Assembly: GCA_963682055.1 (NCBI GenBank)
Contig: OY821740.1
Coordinates: forward strand, 11,184,814 to 11,248,813
Reading direction: 5' to 3'
Source of the DNA: Primula veris
Lineage: Eukaryota; Streptophyta; Magnoliopsida; Ericales; Primulaceae
DNA length: 64,000 nt
In this document: one piece after another, positions 19,838-32,400 of the stretch
Layout of the letters: every line of letters starts with the position of its first letter
How positions within the stretch are numbered: the first letter of the stretch is position 1
Notes under the pieces: generated by a model
Seen by the model: only the letters and a program-made list of their open reading frames with translations
What the model was told of the DNA's origin: nothing
The model's database searches: none
Program-made: the position numbers and the translations under genes

Positions 19838-22800
19838 TCAATGGCAAGCCGAGTTTCGTCCAGAACCACCATAGTAGAAATTCGATCCCCAATTTGTGTT
19901 AGCGCCTATTTTTATATTATAGCAATTAGCTGAAGGGATCGCATACCCAGTCAAAAATGGAGACCTATATCTATTGGATGCATCGACAGTCTTAACATTT
20001 CTGAAGTAGCTAGCTTTGCGATATCCTTCGTAAGGGAAATGCCCACTGCCCATATCGGTGGTGGTGTGTAATCCCCCACTTTTATAGTTGGTAATTTCAC
20101 CTCCCCAATCTACTCGTGTAGCATAACTTTGGAGTGCGGTAAATATCCTCGCCGGCCAGTACCCTACATAAATGGACCCCACTCTTAACCACCAGTTCCC
20201 AGTTCCTGGATCCTATGTGCATGCATGGGTTTAATTACAAAAATGAATATGATCACACTACAAGAAACTTGTAGAGTTTTTGCGACTAAAATTTAGGCAC
20301 GGTTTCTAAATCGGTGTTTAAATAATATTTTTATAATTCCGTCCACTTTTGTTGCTACCGGATTGTTTTTAAAAACCAAAACTTTATGTTTTTGGTCTCC
20401 AAATATATATACTTAAGGACTAAAATATTATTTAAGAACCGATTTAGAAAGCATCCTTAAATTTTAGTGATAATAAGAACATAATTAGCAAGTGTAAATA
20501 ATATAGTGCAAAGAGCTATCTAATAATCCTTCTATATCTAAACAAATCTAAACATGTGATTAGTGATCACAATTTCGCGGGTTTCAATCTGACCCGACCC
20601 GTCAAGGGTCAAGTAAAAAGTGCAATTCTATTCGGATCGGTTTTAAATAATTAAAAGTGTAACTTAAAAAGTTGTAAATTAAAAAGTGTAATTTAACAGT
20701 CTCACTCTTTTATGTCTCTCTTATATATAATAAACTCTCTCTCCTATATAGTAATAGATAACCTATATTTAAATGGTTTAAAAAGCAACTTAAAAAGTAA
20801 AACTTGACACACTCTATCTTATTTCTCTCTTATATACATTAAACTCTTTATTTTATAGTTCAAATGAGTAAAAATACAACTTAAAAAGTTCAAATTAACG
20901 GTCATCTCTTTTCTCTCTCTCTTATATACATTAAAATCTCTCTGTTATAGTACTACAGAACATAGATTTCGATGAGTTTAAAAAAAACGTATATACAATT
21001 AATTTATTAATTAATAAAACGATATTTATAGTAAATGTGAATGAAATTTATTCATGTTAATTAATAACTAATATTTTATCGTATTTATTTATACAAGGAT
21101 TTAGAAAAACAAATCATCATCTCAATAATATACATTTTTATTATATTTTTACATATAACAATATTTTAATTCACCAAATTAATGAGCCGAAATTAATTTA
21201 ATAAACATGAAAATGTCAAACACCAAAATTTAAATCCGTAAATTAATTTGAAAGGCTATTTAATATCATTTTTTTTATATTATATTTCTAAATCAAATAA
21301 TTTTTTATTCTACCTAATAAATTTTCTTCGCAATTTTTGATATTTATGAGATTTATTTTTTAAAAAGAAAAAAAATGTATTTTTAAAAACGGGTCAAATG
21401 AAATGAGTCAAATAGGTAAAAATGTGAGTTTGTGTTCGTGCCGGTTAGATTGAAACCCGTGAAATTACCACGGTCTACATTATCACAACTAGAAATGATA
21501 TATAGTAATTGCAAAATATCTTGATGAATATTAAGCTAATATGTTTTTTTACAGTAGCTAGCTAGTATTCAATCCATGCAGAGAGTGTTGACTTTTTCTT
21601 TTTCCTGTTTCCGCAAACTCTTTACTTTTTTTTTATATTGAGAAGGGGTTATAAGATTTTAAACAAATTTACGACAAAAAGTAATGAACGTTGTGTTTGT
21701 GCCTAACTCTAATTTGGTGACATCATGAATAGCAACATATACTTGTTCCGTTTCTATTTAATCGTTTATTACGAAATTACGTACAATTTTAATCGGTTTA
21801 TGACTTTTATCAAAATTGTCGAAATTATTTTTTTTAAAATTTAATAATAAAATTTAACATTTAAACTATACTATCAACTTTTGAAAATTTTCATTCCGAC
21901 AATTTTGATACAAGTTCTTGACTGGTTAAAATTGCACGTAATTTCATAATGGACAATTAAATAGAAACGGATGGAGTATATGAGATGTTAACATGGGCGG
22001 ATACAGTGGCAGCCCGGTATCACATAATGCGTAAATCTCGAATTTTGTTTGTTGCTCGATAAATACAAATCAAAATAAAAAAAATTAAATTGTAACTAAA
22101 GAGTTTCAAACTCATGTTATTCTATCTAAAATATCAAACTATTTTACCATTTGAGCTATTGTAAAAAATTAGTATTTAATATTTTTATTTTAACTACCAA
22201 TTATATTAAAAATATAGTCGGATGCTGCAAGTAAATTTTTTTCCGAACCAATTACATAAGGTACAAGTCTTACTCGACTTGGGCCTGGACTGCCACTGAA
22301 CGGATTTACGGTAGGACAAAGAGGCGTACCCCAACAGTTTATGAAAATATAATTTTTTTTTATAAGAAAATTTTAAATTAGTTTTAAAAGAGTCTTGCAA
22401 TTCCGTAAGAAGCACTGCAAAGGAATAGTGATTGTTGCTGAATAATTTAACAATTAACCTCCCCAAGAAATAGAACATTGCACCGTTATGTGTGTCGGTT
22501 TACTTGTTGGCAGAGATTGGGCTAACAATCTTAATGTTTTTTCATATGGTACCATAAAACTGAGTCCAAATATGCAACGCTCATCATTTCTATCTCATTT
22601 CGTCTCCTTTTAATAAGTTTGCTCAAAATTTAAAATTTTAGAATTTTTTTTTTTGTATTTATAAATTATTACAACTTATTTTACACATATTTTATAATAT
22701 TTGTACATATTGTTGAGTTACAATTAGGATTTTATATTTAATTTACGGTAGTTCTTAATTAATTGCAAGATAAAACATAATTAAATTCTTCGTAATTTTT

Positions 22801-25083
22801 TTTATTGAAATGTATTCATACATGTCTAATTGTAATTCTACTATTTTTTTAAAAGAAATAATCAACTATTTTGGGTTTAAAAATGGATGAAACACGAAAT
22901 GAGATATAAAATATGTGGTAGGGAAGATTTGGACTCAGTAAAATTTTGTTTAACTATTACAGTAAATATTTACCTTATAAGCCAGAACGGTCATTTCATA
23001 TTGTACACCATTGTATGTAGAAACTTTCATAGATCCACCAATTACTATTCTACTGTCGGTTTGAATGAATCCGGAGCATAAAAGATTGTAGCATCCTGTA
23101 TTTCCATATCCATCCCTCTGCATTATTTCAACGTTGTAATATTACTTTTAAATTATGATTTCCAAATGAGGAAAATTGGTTCAAGAGCACAACTTACTGT
23201 CCAGTAGATGAAAAGTCTGGTGTTATAATCGCCATAGATTTGTGGATATTTCTGGTTTGAGAAATAAAATATAAGTCCAACTGCAATTGCTTAGTGTATA
23301 TGAAGTATGAAAAGTTGGATAGATGGTTCTATATACCTGCCACCCAGTTTCAATGGTATTGAGACCCGAGCCAGAACCGGAAACAAGCCAAAACTGTGAC
23401 AAGCTGAATTCATTGCTCGACATTACATAGGGGTTCCATGTGTTGATAATAGCTTCTGCTCCGTAATATACATCACTTGGAGCTCTGGCTATCGCATACT
23501 AAAAGAACCTCACATGTAACACACAAGAGAGTTTAAAGAAAACAAATGAGAAATTATCGTAGCTTCACAACGCAACGCAAAAATAAAAAATAAAAATAAC
23601 TTCACAACGCAACGATAATATCACAAAGCTTAGGTTTTAAAAATGATCAAACTTTTTATAACCCTATTTTTTGCATGCTTACGATTGTTCTGTAGCATCA
23701 TGATAAAAGGAATTAGGCAATGTCACACTATTAATACCTCATGCGTCGCTGTAGCTGCTGGGGGATCTGTTTCATGAATTCTAATAGAATTGTGATCCTT
23801 TGTACCGAAACCCTGATTATTAGCCTCTGCTCTTAGTATATCTTCTCTTTTTGTTCTCCTTACTGGAACCGTTTCCTTTGGACACGTCCCGTTCGTGTGC
23901 CACAATTGTACTAACTCTTCCTTCTTGGATAATCCTTTTGGGAAAGAACTAGGTACCATCTACATCCTCAAGAAAAATACCAATCAGTGAGCTAATCTTG
24001 CAATAGATTATATCCATCAAATTTACCCCTAATTTTTAGAAAATAAGTCTGCACGTACATTTTCATTTTACTTGTTAGATTTGACGTCCAATTATATTAA
24101 AAGAATAGTAAGCAAAAGTTATGAATAGTAAACGAGCTGCAATTTAAGTACTTTACACCAACCTTCTAAATGTATTTTGTTAAATCATAACAAAAAAATT
24201 GTTACAAGTTTATGTCCGAGTCTATAATGAGGAATGTTGCTTATATTTATTAATGAATAATAATATGTTGCTTATATTTATGAATGAATACTGACGAGAT
24301 TGATATTAAATAAAAAGAAGTTGTTGACCTGAATGATGTGGTTCTTCAGGGAAGGATGATCGAATGCTATTTGCTGGGAAATGGGTACACAGTCGATTGT
24401 ATCCCCGTCTGGACTCTATTTCCCCAATCAAAACAAAAGAAACTTATCAAGCACATTTGCTAAATATTATTCAGGAAATTTATATAAAAAATGTCTGTGC
24501 TAGTGAATTTGATCCCTCAATTCGGGGTTGCCATTCTCTCACATAGTATATTAGAAATCAAGTACAAATGTACAGTCAACTCACGATTCTTTCAATTTTA
24601 AGTTTGAAGTGTACTTTGATTCTATAAATTTCCCATAATAAATGGCTACATATATGTTTGCCAGTATAGTTGGTGTGAGACTGTTGAAAGTTGATACAAT
24701 ACGACGTAATTAGTACTGTACTTTGTTACTTTAAAAATAATACCTAGACATTTATAAAGTCATTGATATAGTGAAAAATGTCATAGAACGACATTACTGT
24801 AAAGAACACCGGGTCTGACAAAATTGATATTGTATAAATCATAGCTCTAAAGAATTTAGAAAATAGAAACTACTGATGTTACCAAGAAAATGTAAAAGAA
24901 AGGCATGCCATATTGTCATGACATTATCGCATAGAATGGAAAGTTTGGGAAAAGGACCTGTATTGATTTCAGATAGGGCTTATTCAGGCGCTTCAATTGT
25001 GCATCAACTTCGTCGCTACTGCAAAGCGACATTCCCATGGCAAAAATCAACAACCAACATGGAATAAATTTGGCTAATTCCAT
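19838..25083 (-). CDS. neprosin-family glutamic peptidase-like secreted protein, 7 exons
   Basis: Exons on the minus strand are 25083-24958, 24415-24329, 23959-23738, 23498-23337, 23251-23198, 23117-22974 and 20212-19838. All have GT/AG borders and phase 0, giving 389 residues with no stop or frameshift. Residues 1-23 (MELAKFIPCWLLIFAMGMSL...) are a signal peptide. Residues 26-136 match the neprosin activation peptide (DAQLKRLNKP, SPDGDTIDCVP, AFDHPSLKNH, LWHTNGTCPKETVPVRRT). Residues about 150-389 are the neprosin domain, with IETGWQ, YGDYNTRLFIYWT, GNWWLRVG, VGYWP, WGGEI and the final GGSGRN. Glu195 (IETGWQ) and Glu304 (WGGEI) sit at the positions of the two catalytic Glu residues of neprosin, with the same spacing of 109. 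A secreted prolyl-endopeptidase activity is plausible but unproven; most plant paralogues are uncharacterised. Intron 6 is 2761 bp because of transposon insertions. Confidence 0.88.
20256..20469. mobile_element. small TIR element in neprosin intron 6
   Basis: Arms of about 48 bp are inverted: ACTAAAATTTAGGCACGGTT near 20289 against 20420-20469 (ends ccttaaattttagtg). The left side also carries cactacaagaaac, a CACTA-type end. The paralogous stretch at 45220-45250 lacks it, which shows the empty site. No clean target duplication was found. Confidence 0.5.
20571..21466. mobile_element. TIR element of about 0.9 kb in neprosin intron 6
   Basis: The left end aatttcgcgggtttcaatct is the inverse of the right end (about 21438-21466, ...attgaaacccgtgaaatt), with roughly 24 of 29 matching bases. 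The interior is AT-rich with repeated phrases (cttaaaaagt, ctctcttatatacatta) and no ORF. The superfamily is unclear. Confidence 0.5.
21742..21976. mobile_element. Stowaway-type MITE
   Basis: The ends CTTGTTCCGTTTCTATTTAA and ...ttaaatagaaacggatggag are inverted repeats of the CTCCxTCCGTTTC kind typical of Stowaway/Tc1-mariner MITEs. It is flanked by TA on both sides (21740-21741 and 21977-21978). The arms extend inward for more than 60 bp. Confidence 0.75.
22004..22298. mobile_element. hAT-type MITE (CAGTGGCAG ends)
   Basis: The left end CAGTGGCAGCCCGG and the right end ...ctggactgccactg are inverted. The 8-bp flanks, ggcggata and aacggatt, share only cggat, so an old hAT-type duplication is likely but not clean. 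Confidence 0.5.
22570..22915. mobile_element. possible MITE in neprosin intron 6
   Basis: atctcatttcgtctcc near 22590 is inverted at gatgaaacacgaaatgagat near 22886. The interior is AT-rich. The borders are uncertain. Confidence 0.35.
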
Positions 25084-25393
25084 GACAAATTATACTTGAG
25101 AAGATAGTACTAGGTGCTTTCTTTCTTTTGCTTGCTATATTTGAAAAGAAGTCATCTGAATTTATACTACTGCATTGGAATAAATTCCTAACACATCCTA
25201 ATTAGCATAAAACTAATTAAAAGAATAATATTTTCCATCTTTTTTATTTTATAGGAATTAATCTCCAATTGACTTGACTATAAGCTAAAACCTTGATTAT
25301 TATCCAATGAGACATGATTACAGCCTTAATATTTTTAAGAATGCACAAGAATTCACGCCACTAACTTTGATGACATATTACTTACAGAAGACT
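25084..25393 (-). promoter_or_regulatory. upstream region of the neprosin gene
   Basis: The minus strand shows AAATATAGC about 50 bp upstream of the ATG as a weak TATA candidate. The rest is AT-rich with no motif I can support. The upstream region is cut at 25394 by a solo LTR, so distal promoter elements may come from, or lie beyond, that LTR. Confidence 0.3.
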
Positions 25394-27170
25394 TCTAAGG
25401 TCTCGTATTTTCATAAATGGTTTTATTTATAATTTAATCTATCCAAAAACGTTTTATACAATTTTTAGCCAAAAACCGAAACTTTTCCGAAAAACTTTAG
25501 TTTAAAAACCTGTTAGTAATTTTATAAATAAAAAGAAACCAATAGTTTTGTTTCTAAACATTTGTTATTTTTGAGCAGTAAAATAATATTTTTGATTTTT
25601 AGTTAACTTTTAGAACTTTGGCGACCAAATATTTCGCTTCCCCAAACTCTCTCAAAACAGTTTGTTAAACCTCTTTTCAGCCCACTAACAAAGAGAGAAA
25701 AGAGAGAGAAGAGAGGTTCCAAACCCTAGGAAGAAGAAGAAAAAAAAAGAAGAGAAAACCACCATTAGCGGGTTCTTACCGGAAGCATCTCCTCTACGCT
25801 CTCAGATAACGGGGGTTATCCATTGCGACTAGACGAGAGTGTATGTTAGGATTAGGTCTTGCGATTGTTTTAAATTGGAGGTTTTTGACTTTTATCTTAA
25901 TTATGTTCTTAAATCGTTAATTGAGTTTTATGTGTTATATCTTTAATTCACTTAATTGAATTGTAGAAGTTGAGAAATTAGACTTATTAATTTCGAATTA
26001 ATGAGTTTATGGTTGGGTTTGCGTGTTTTATGAGTTGATTATGTGATATTATAGTTGTTGATGAAATTGGATAATTTTATGTTGAATATAGATGAATTGT
26101 AGTTTATAAATATAAGGTGTTTGTTAAAATGTCTGAATGAGATTTATGTTGTTGACTTGTTTGGCTAGTTGTGAATCTAGTACCTATGCTTATGTGTTAT
26201 GTTGAATTACGTTAAAGAGACGTATGAGAATTTGATAATTGAATGGTTTTATATTATTGGCCGAGGCCTTGTGATTTAGATTAGTGGCAATGGTCTGTGT
26301 CTCTTCCTATACCGGGGACATAAAACGGTCGAGGGGATAGGGAATGACTCGTCTTACGGACTGGGACGAGTGGCGTGAGAGGTCCTAGTATGCACTTTAT
26401 TTATTTTTATGTTAGCAATGGTCTATGTCTATTCCTATACTGGGGACATAAGACGGCCGAGGGGATAGGGAATGACTCGTCTTACGGACTGGGACGAGTG
26501 GCGTGAGAGGTACAAGTACGCACTTTAAATCTAATTTTTTGTTAGCAATGGTCTATGTCTCTTCCTATACCGGAGACATAAGACGGCCGAGGGGTATAGG
26601 GAATGACCTAACTTATGGACTGGGGTAGGTGGCGTGAGAGGTCCATGTTTGTGATAGATGTGTGTGGAAGTTATTTAATTTATTTCGTTGTATGATGTTA
26701 TTATATTTCTTTTTATACGTCGATTATCGTAGTTGTTGTTAGTGAGTTCTTGCATTTATGGGATGGAGTGACGGTATTTTGTGGTGTCGTCCCGTCTATG
26801 TATGTGCGTGGGACTCACCGTTACAGTTTTGTCTTTCATGTACAACTTAGGTTGAGGCGTTTGGATAATAGCATTAGCGATGTATCGCATGGGCTCGGGG
26901 CTTCTTTCAGTTGCATTCTTTTAGTTAGACCATTTTTGAGTTGTAGCCTACGGGAAAATTATTCGTTTGACATTCTTTTTTTATAAATCTGTTAAACCAT
27001 TTTGTCTTGTAGCCATGTTTGGCAAATACTTTTATTTATTGTTTAATTGTTCCTTTAGCTCGCAAGTCTTTTTCTTTTAAAAGTTAAATTTTGTACCAAC
27101 ATCTTCTTTTTCCTTTTATTCAAAAGGTCACGCTTTGATGCCCGTGTTTTTCTGATTTTGGGGCGTGACA
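25394..27170 (+). mobile_element. solo LTR of a Ty3/gypsy element (1777 bp)
   Basis: It begins tctaaggtctcgtatttt (a diverged TGTAACATCCCG start) and ends GGGGCGTGACA. It is flanked by the perfect 5-bp duplication AGACT (25389-25393 and 27171-27175). It aligns by eye over its whole length with the LTR at 59421-61295. No internal element sequence follows, so the body was lost by recombination between LTRs. Confidence 0.85.
26285..26655 (+). repeat. three tandem units of about 128 bp inside the solo LTR
   Basis: Each unit starts gcaatggtctatgtct, runs through gggacataagacggccgagg, gaatgactcgtcttacgg and gacgagtggcgtgagaggtc, and ends before an AT-rich spacer. The third unit has a changed middle (gacctaacttatggactggg). 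The same three-unit arrangement is present at 60420-60785. Confidence 0.85.
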
Positions 27171-28165
27171 AGACTTATCTAAAGAATCAGAAAAAATAAT
27201 AACAATAAGAAGAAGAAAAATGAAACTTATAAAAGTTTGATTCTGTCTTCGGAAAATATTTTTTAGCATTCCAAAAAAAGATTGATTCTAATTTCTCGTC
27301 AAGTCCTTGCTTAATACTACATTTCCTTAAGTTGAGGTTCAATAACACGAGCCGATTTGACAAGAAACGAGGAGAGAACTAAGTTGGAGCTGGCAGGGGC
27401 TACAGTCCCCCCATATTTTTACAATGCAAATTTTTTTTATAACGAAAATAGCAATTTACTCCGTCCATATTGATTTTTTAAAATTCAGCCTCCACATCTA
27501 GTGATATTGGCTCCGCCACTACAAGAAACCCGAAGTTTTTTTGGTTGTTGTTCTTTAATTAAGTTGCATGTTTCTTAGCACAATCGTTTACTCATCCATT
27601 ACTTGCACAGTTGCATGCTCTTTTACCAGAGATGGTTCTGAGCCTGCGCAAACAGTGCTTGTGCACATGACCATATGAAAAATAGGGCCTAAAAATTCTA
27701 TTTGTAGCTATTTACTCCTATAAATTTATATATATATATATATATTATTAAATAGGAAATTTTAGTTTTATTTCAGCTGTATTGTGGCATATTGATTGTA
27801 GGTAAGGTTAAACTGGGGTTTCTTTTTAATTATATTTAAGAGATGAAGAATAGTGTTTCGATCCTTTATATATAAAGTTAATAAGTCATACAATAGTCAT
27901 TTTATATACTAATAAATTAAGAATGCCAACTAATGTATATTCTTTCATTTTTTCCTTGCAAAACATGAAGTATAAACTAACAATTGAAGTGCTAATATTG
28001 AAACTTTTTTTGAACTCTTTCGTCTCTAAATAACCTCAGTGATTTGTTAAGAAAATGCTTTTTTTTTTAATTTTTGCACCGAGACTTAAAATTTGCAGAA
28101 CCGGCCCTGTTTTTAACCTGTGACCGTAGTTAGATGACGTAGCGTACTTGCTATACCGACGACTC
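27171..28165. other. intergenic between two retroelements
   Basis: No gene seen. 27385-27525 looks like a remnant of a small DNA element with GC-rich ends (ggcaggggctacagtccccc ... ggctccgcc). A lone cactacaagaaac at about 27518 resembles a CACTA end. A (TA)n run is at about 27727-27746. Confidence 0.45.
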
Positions 28166-29428
28166 TGTTAGGACCAGATTTCTGGTCTAAATATTGTTAA
28201 TTGTCTATTGGTTTTTACTAAATAAATCCTAACTGTTATTAATAACTAAGACAGGATTGACAGGTTCCAAGTACCAGTTGCAACCTCAGTTACAACCTAC
28301 TAAGTTAGTAGTATTAGGTTTCAAGTACTGGTTGCAACCTAAGTTACAACCTGTGGTGACAGGTTTCAAGTACCAGTTGCAACCTCAGTTGCAACCACAG
28401 TTCAACCTGCTGTTAAAACAGAATTCTGTCTTGTTTCATTATTCTACATTACTACTTGTTTGATGCTAATCATTTGTTTTAAAGAATGTAGGATATATTC
28501 TCATAAGGTCTTAAACGTGTATATGTGTTTATTGAGAATATTAATGTGTTAAGGAAAGATGTTTTATAAAAGATATAAAGAGATTAGTTTATAAGGTTAT
28601 GTTTCCTTTTAATATATATATCTCTATTCTTATGCTTGTCCTTATCACTTGTTTCAATCTTTTGATTCTTGTAATATTCAGTAAAGATATGTATAAAGAT
28701 TGATTGATATGTGGAGTTAAATGTTTCATATGTTTATGAAAAGATATTATCTTTAAAAGATCATATCTTTATATGTTTCCTTTCAAAGGAAAAGATTAAC
28801 TCCTACTTTCAAGTGTGTTACTAAACAGGTATTAATCAAAGATGATTAGAGTCAATCCATGCTGAAGAATCTCGTGATACTTGGAGAGATTGAAGCTAAT
28901 CAACCAAGTCAAAAGCAATCAAAAGATATTGAAGATAGAAGATTGTTTTTACTTGTTTATATACTTAGTAACCTAAGCTTGTAAAGGTGTGTGTTCTAAA
29001 TTATAAAGAACTTATTTTCTAGAGAGAATACACGTGAGCTTTAAAAAGAAAAACAATGGTGGGATGCCATTGATTTATAAGTGATAGTTATAGAGTAGGA
29101 GCAATATAGTGATAGGCAGAAAAACATAGAGGGAGTCTAAGTTTTTCATTAAGACTTGAGTCATATATTGTAAGCTTTTTATAATATCATAATCTGGGTA
29201 AGTGCCCCGGAGACGTAGCCTAGTTAGGTGAACTCCGTTGTTAAATGTGCGTGTGAGTTATTTCCAAGTACATTTAATTTTCAAACAGTTTCTGTCCATT
29301 AATACACTTGGTTCCAACTGCAGTTCCAACCTCACTTGAAACCTTATACACTTGGTTCAAACTGCAGTTCCAACTCCACTTGGAACCTTACTGCAAAACT
29401 GCATCTAGAACAGCGGATAGGAATTTCA
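28166..29428 (+). repeat. 5' LTR of the copia element
   Basis: TGTTAGG...AATTTCA. Near both ends it carries runs of the GTTNNAAC motif at 12-bp spacing: about 28257-28412 (three clusters) and 29309-29390 (two clusters). Confidence 0.95.
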
Positions 29429-29430
29429 TT

Positions 29431-29442
29431 TGGTATCAGAGC
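29431..29442 (+). promoter_or_regulatory. primer-binding site, initiator tRNA-Met
   Basis: TGGTATCAGAGC, two bases after the LTR end; the standard copia primer site. Confidence 0.95.
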
Positions 29443-29487
29443 TTCACACTAGATCTTACTTAGTGTGGATCCTGTGTTCTAGTAACA

Positions 29488-32400
29488 ATGGACTTAATGA
29501 GGGAAGGAAACGCCTTCAACAAACCTCCATTGCTTGAAGGAGGAGTAAACTATGGAGTATGGAAAATTAGAATGAGGTCCTTCATCAAACAGCAGAATGA
29601 ACATGCATGGAAGACTGTTATGTATGGATGGGAGGCTCCAACTACCATGGATAATGAAGGAGAACTGATTCTCTTACCTGAAGACAGATGGTCTGCTGAA
29701 GAAGACAGAAAATCAAGTGCCAACTCAACAGCCATAAACTTGATTTTTGCTGGTGTAACTCTCAGCGTATTCAGGTATATCTCTCATTGTGAAACAGCTA
29801 AAGAAGCATGGGATATTTTGCAAGTTACTTTTGAAGGAACAACTAAAGTAAAAGCTTTCAAACTTCAACAGTTAACTACCCAATTTGAGAACTTAAGAAT
29901 GGAGGAAGATGAAAACATTGAACAATTTAATGGTAGAATCTGCCACATTGCTCATCAAGCTGGAACATTAGGTGAAAAATACAGTGATGCTAAGCTTGTT
30001 AAGAAAACTCTTAGGTCACTCCCAGAAAGGTTTGAAATTAAGGTCACAGCTATTGAAGAATCAACTGACTTAGATAATCTTAAACTTGAAGAACTCATAG
30101 GAAATCTTAGTACACATGAACTGAAATTCTTCAAACATAAAAGACCAGAAAAGGGAATAGCATTTCAAGCTAAGAAATCTGAATCTAATACCTGTGATAA
30201 AATGAGTGATGAAGAACAACTAGCTTTCTTTGCAAAAAAGGTGTACAAGAAGTTTTATAAGAAAAAGGAGGATGATACTGGTTCATCTAAAAACTTTCAG
30301 AAAAAGGATAACCAGTTTAAGACAGAGTCTAGATTCAATAATAACTCTACAGGAAAGTGGAATTCCAAAGAAAAGGATAACAAAGAATACAAATCTAAAG
30401 AGATTCAGTGTAGAGAATGTAGAGGTTTTGGTCATATTCAGGCTGAGTGTGCAAACACTTTAAAAAGAAACAAAAATGCTTATATAACCACTCATAGTGA
30501 TAGTGATTCTGAGAGTAACAGTGATGAAGAGGATGGTTCAAATTTTGTTAATTTCATGGGAATAATCACTGAAAAAGAACCTACTTATGAAAGTGACTGT
30601 GAGCATGTTTCAACCCCAGTTACAACTGCCTGTGAAACATATAGCAGTGATGAGGAAGAGCCCTCTGATGAAAACATTACTAAGCAATACCTTGTTCTGT
30701 ATGAAAAATATAAAAGTCTGAGTAAACAATGTTTGATCATAAGCAAGCTGAATGTTGATCTAAAGGATGAGGTCAAAAATCTTACTGAGAAGCTTAAATT
30801 ACAACTGGCTGAACTTACTGAAACTAAAAAGATAATAAAATTGCTGAATGTCTCTGCTTCAGATAAATTAGATGACATGCTGTCATATTCTAGAGGATCC
30901 AAAGATATCAGTGGTCTAGGGTACTATGGTGGTAAGAGTACAGGAAAAACTACTTTTATTGAAGCAGTTGCTAAAGCTAAAACTCATGATTTTGATCACA
31001 AGGTTAGAAGCTCAGTTGCAACCAGAGTTGCAACCAGGAATAAAACGCAGGTTTATGTAAAGAAGGTTGGAAGCTCAGTTACAACCAAAGTTGCAACCAT
31101 GAACAAACTGAATAACTTTAGGTTGAAATTGTGCAATTTTTGTAAAAAACCTGGTCATTCTGAAGTCCAGTGTTATTTAAAAAGGAACAGAAAGTACATT
31201 TCCCAGAAAACCTGGTTGGCTTCTGTCAATAAAAATTTGAAATGGGTTTGGAAAGTTAAAGAAAAAGCAATCTTAGTTGCTAACAACAAAGCTGTTATCA
31301 ACTCTTTGAATGCTGTTACTTCTAATGATTGGTATTTTGACAGTGGATGCTCTAAGCATATGACAGGTACTGCAAGCCTCCTAAAAAATGTCACCATTCT
31401 TACAGGTAACACTGTTGTGTTTGGAGGAGGAGATACAGGTAAAATTATTGGTAAAGGTACCTTAAACAAACCTGGAATGCCTGATATTGAGGATGTTTTT
31501 CTTGTAGATGGTCTAAAAGCTAATCTAATTAGTATCAGTCAACTCTGTGATAATGAAATGACTGTTAAATTTGACAAAGAAAGGTGTCTAATTACTAATC
31601 TTAACAATGATTTAATCATGACTGGAGTTAGATCAACCAACAGTTGCTATGTGTTTGAAAAAGCTGAAAAAGAATTGCCTCAAAGTAGGTGTAATCAAGC
31701 TATTTCTAATAATGCAGATATTTGGCATAAAAGGCTTGGGCATGTGAATTACAAAACTTTAGATAAGCTTGTTAAAAAAGAGTTGATAAGAGGAATTCCT
31801 AAACTTAGTGCTAAAACTCAAAGTGTCTGTGGTGATTGTGCTATAGGAAAACAAACCAAAAGTATACACAAAAGTACTAGTCTAATCTACACTAAAAGAG
31901 TCTTAGAACTTCTTCACATTGACTTGATGGGTCCTATGCAAACTGCCAGTATAGGTGGTAAGAAGTACATTCTAGTAGTTGTAGATGATTTCTCTAGATA
32001 CTCTTGGGTAGTGTTCTTAAAGGATAAGTCTGAAACTTTTGAACTATTCAAAACTCTGTGCTTAAAACTGCAAGTTGAAAAAGGTTCCACTAGTGGTAAT
32101 ATTGCTAGGATTAGAAGTGATCATGGAACTGAATTTGAAAATATCAGGTTTAAAGAATTCTGCAACTCCTTAGGAATATGTCATGAGTTCTCTGCTCCTA
32201 AGACTCCTCAGCAAAATGGCATAGTTGAAAGGAAAAATAGAACCATTCAGGAAATGGCTAGAGTAATGCTTAATTCTAAGAAACTTGCCAATAGATTTTG
32301 GGCTGAAGCTGTTAATACTGCCTGTCATATAGTTAATAGAGTTTATATTACTAAAGGTACTTCCATGACAGCTTATGAAATATGGAAAGGAAGAAAACCC

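Noticed and set aside
24876..25067. 63-aa plus-strand ORF
   Set aside because: It is the reverse strand of neprosin exon 1 and its flank.
26750..26986. 78-aa ORF in the solo LTR
   Set aside because: Lies within the LTR; the related LTR at 60739 has a frame that does not match it.
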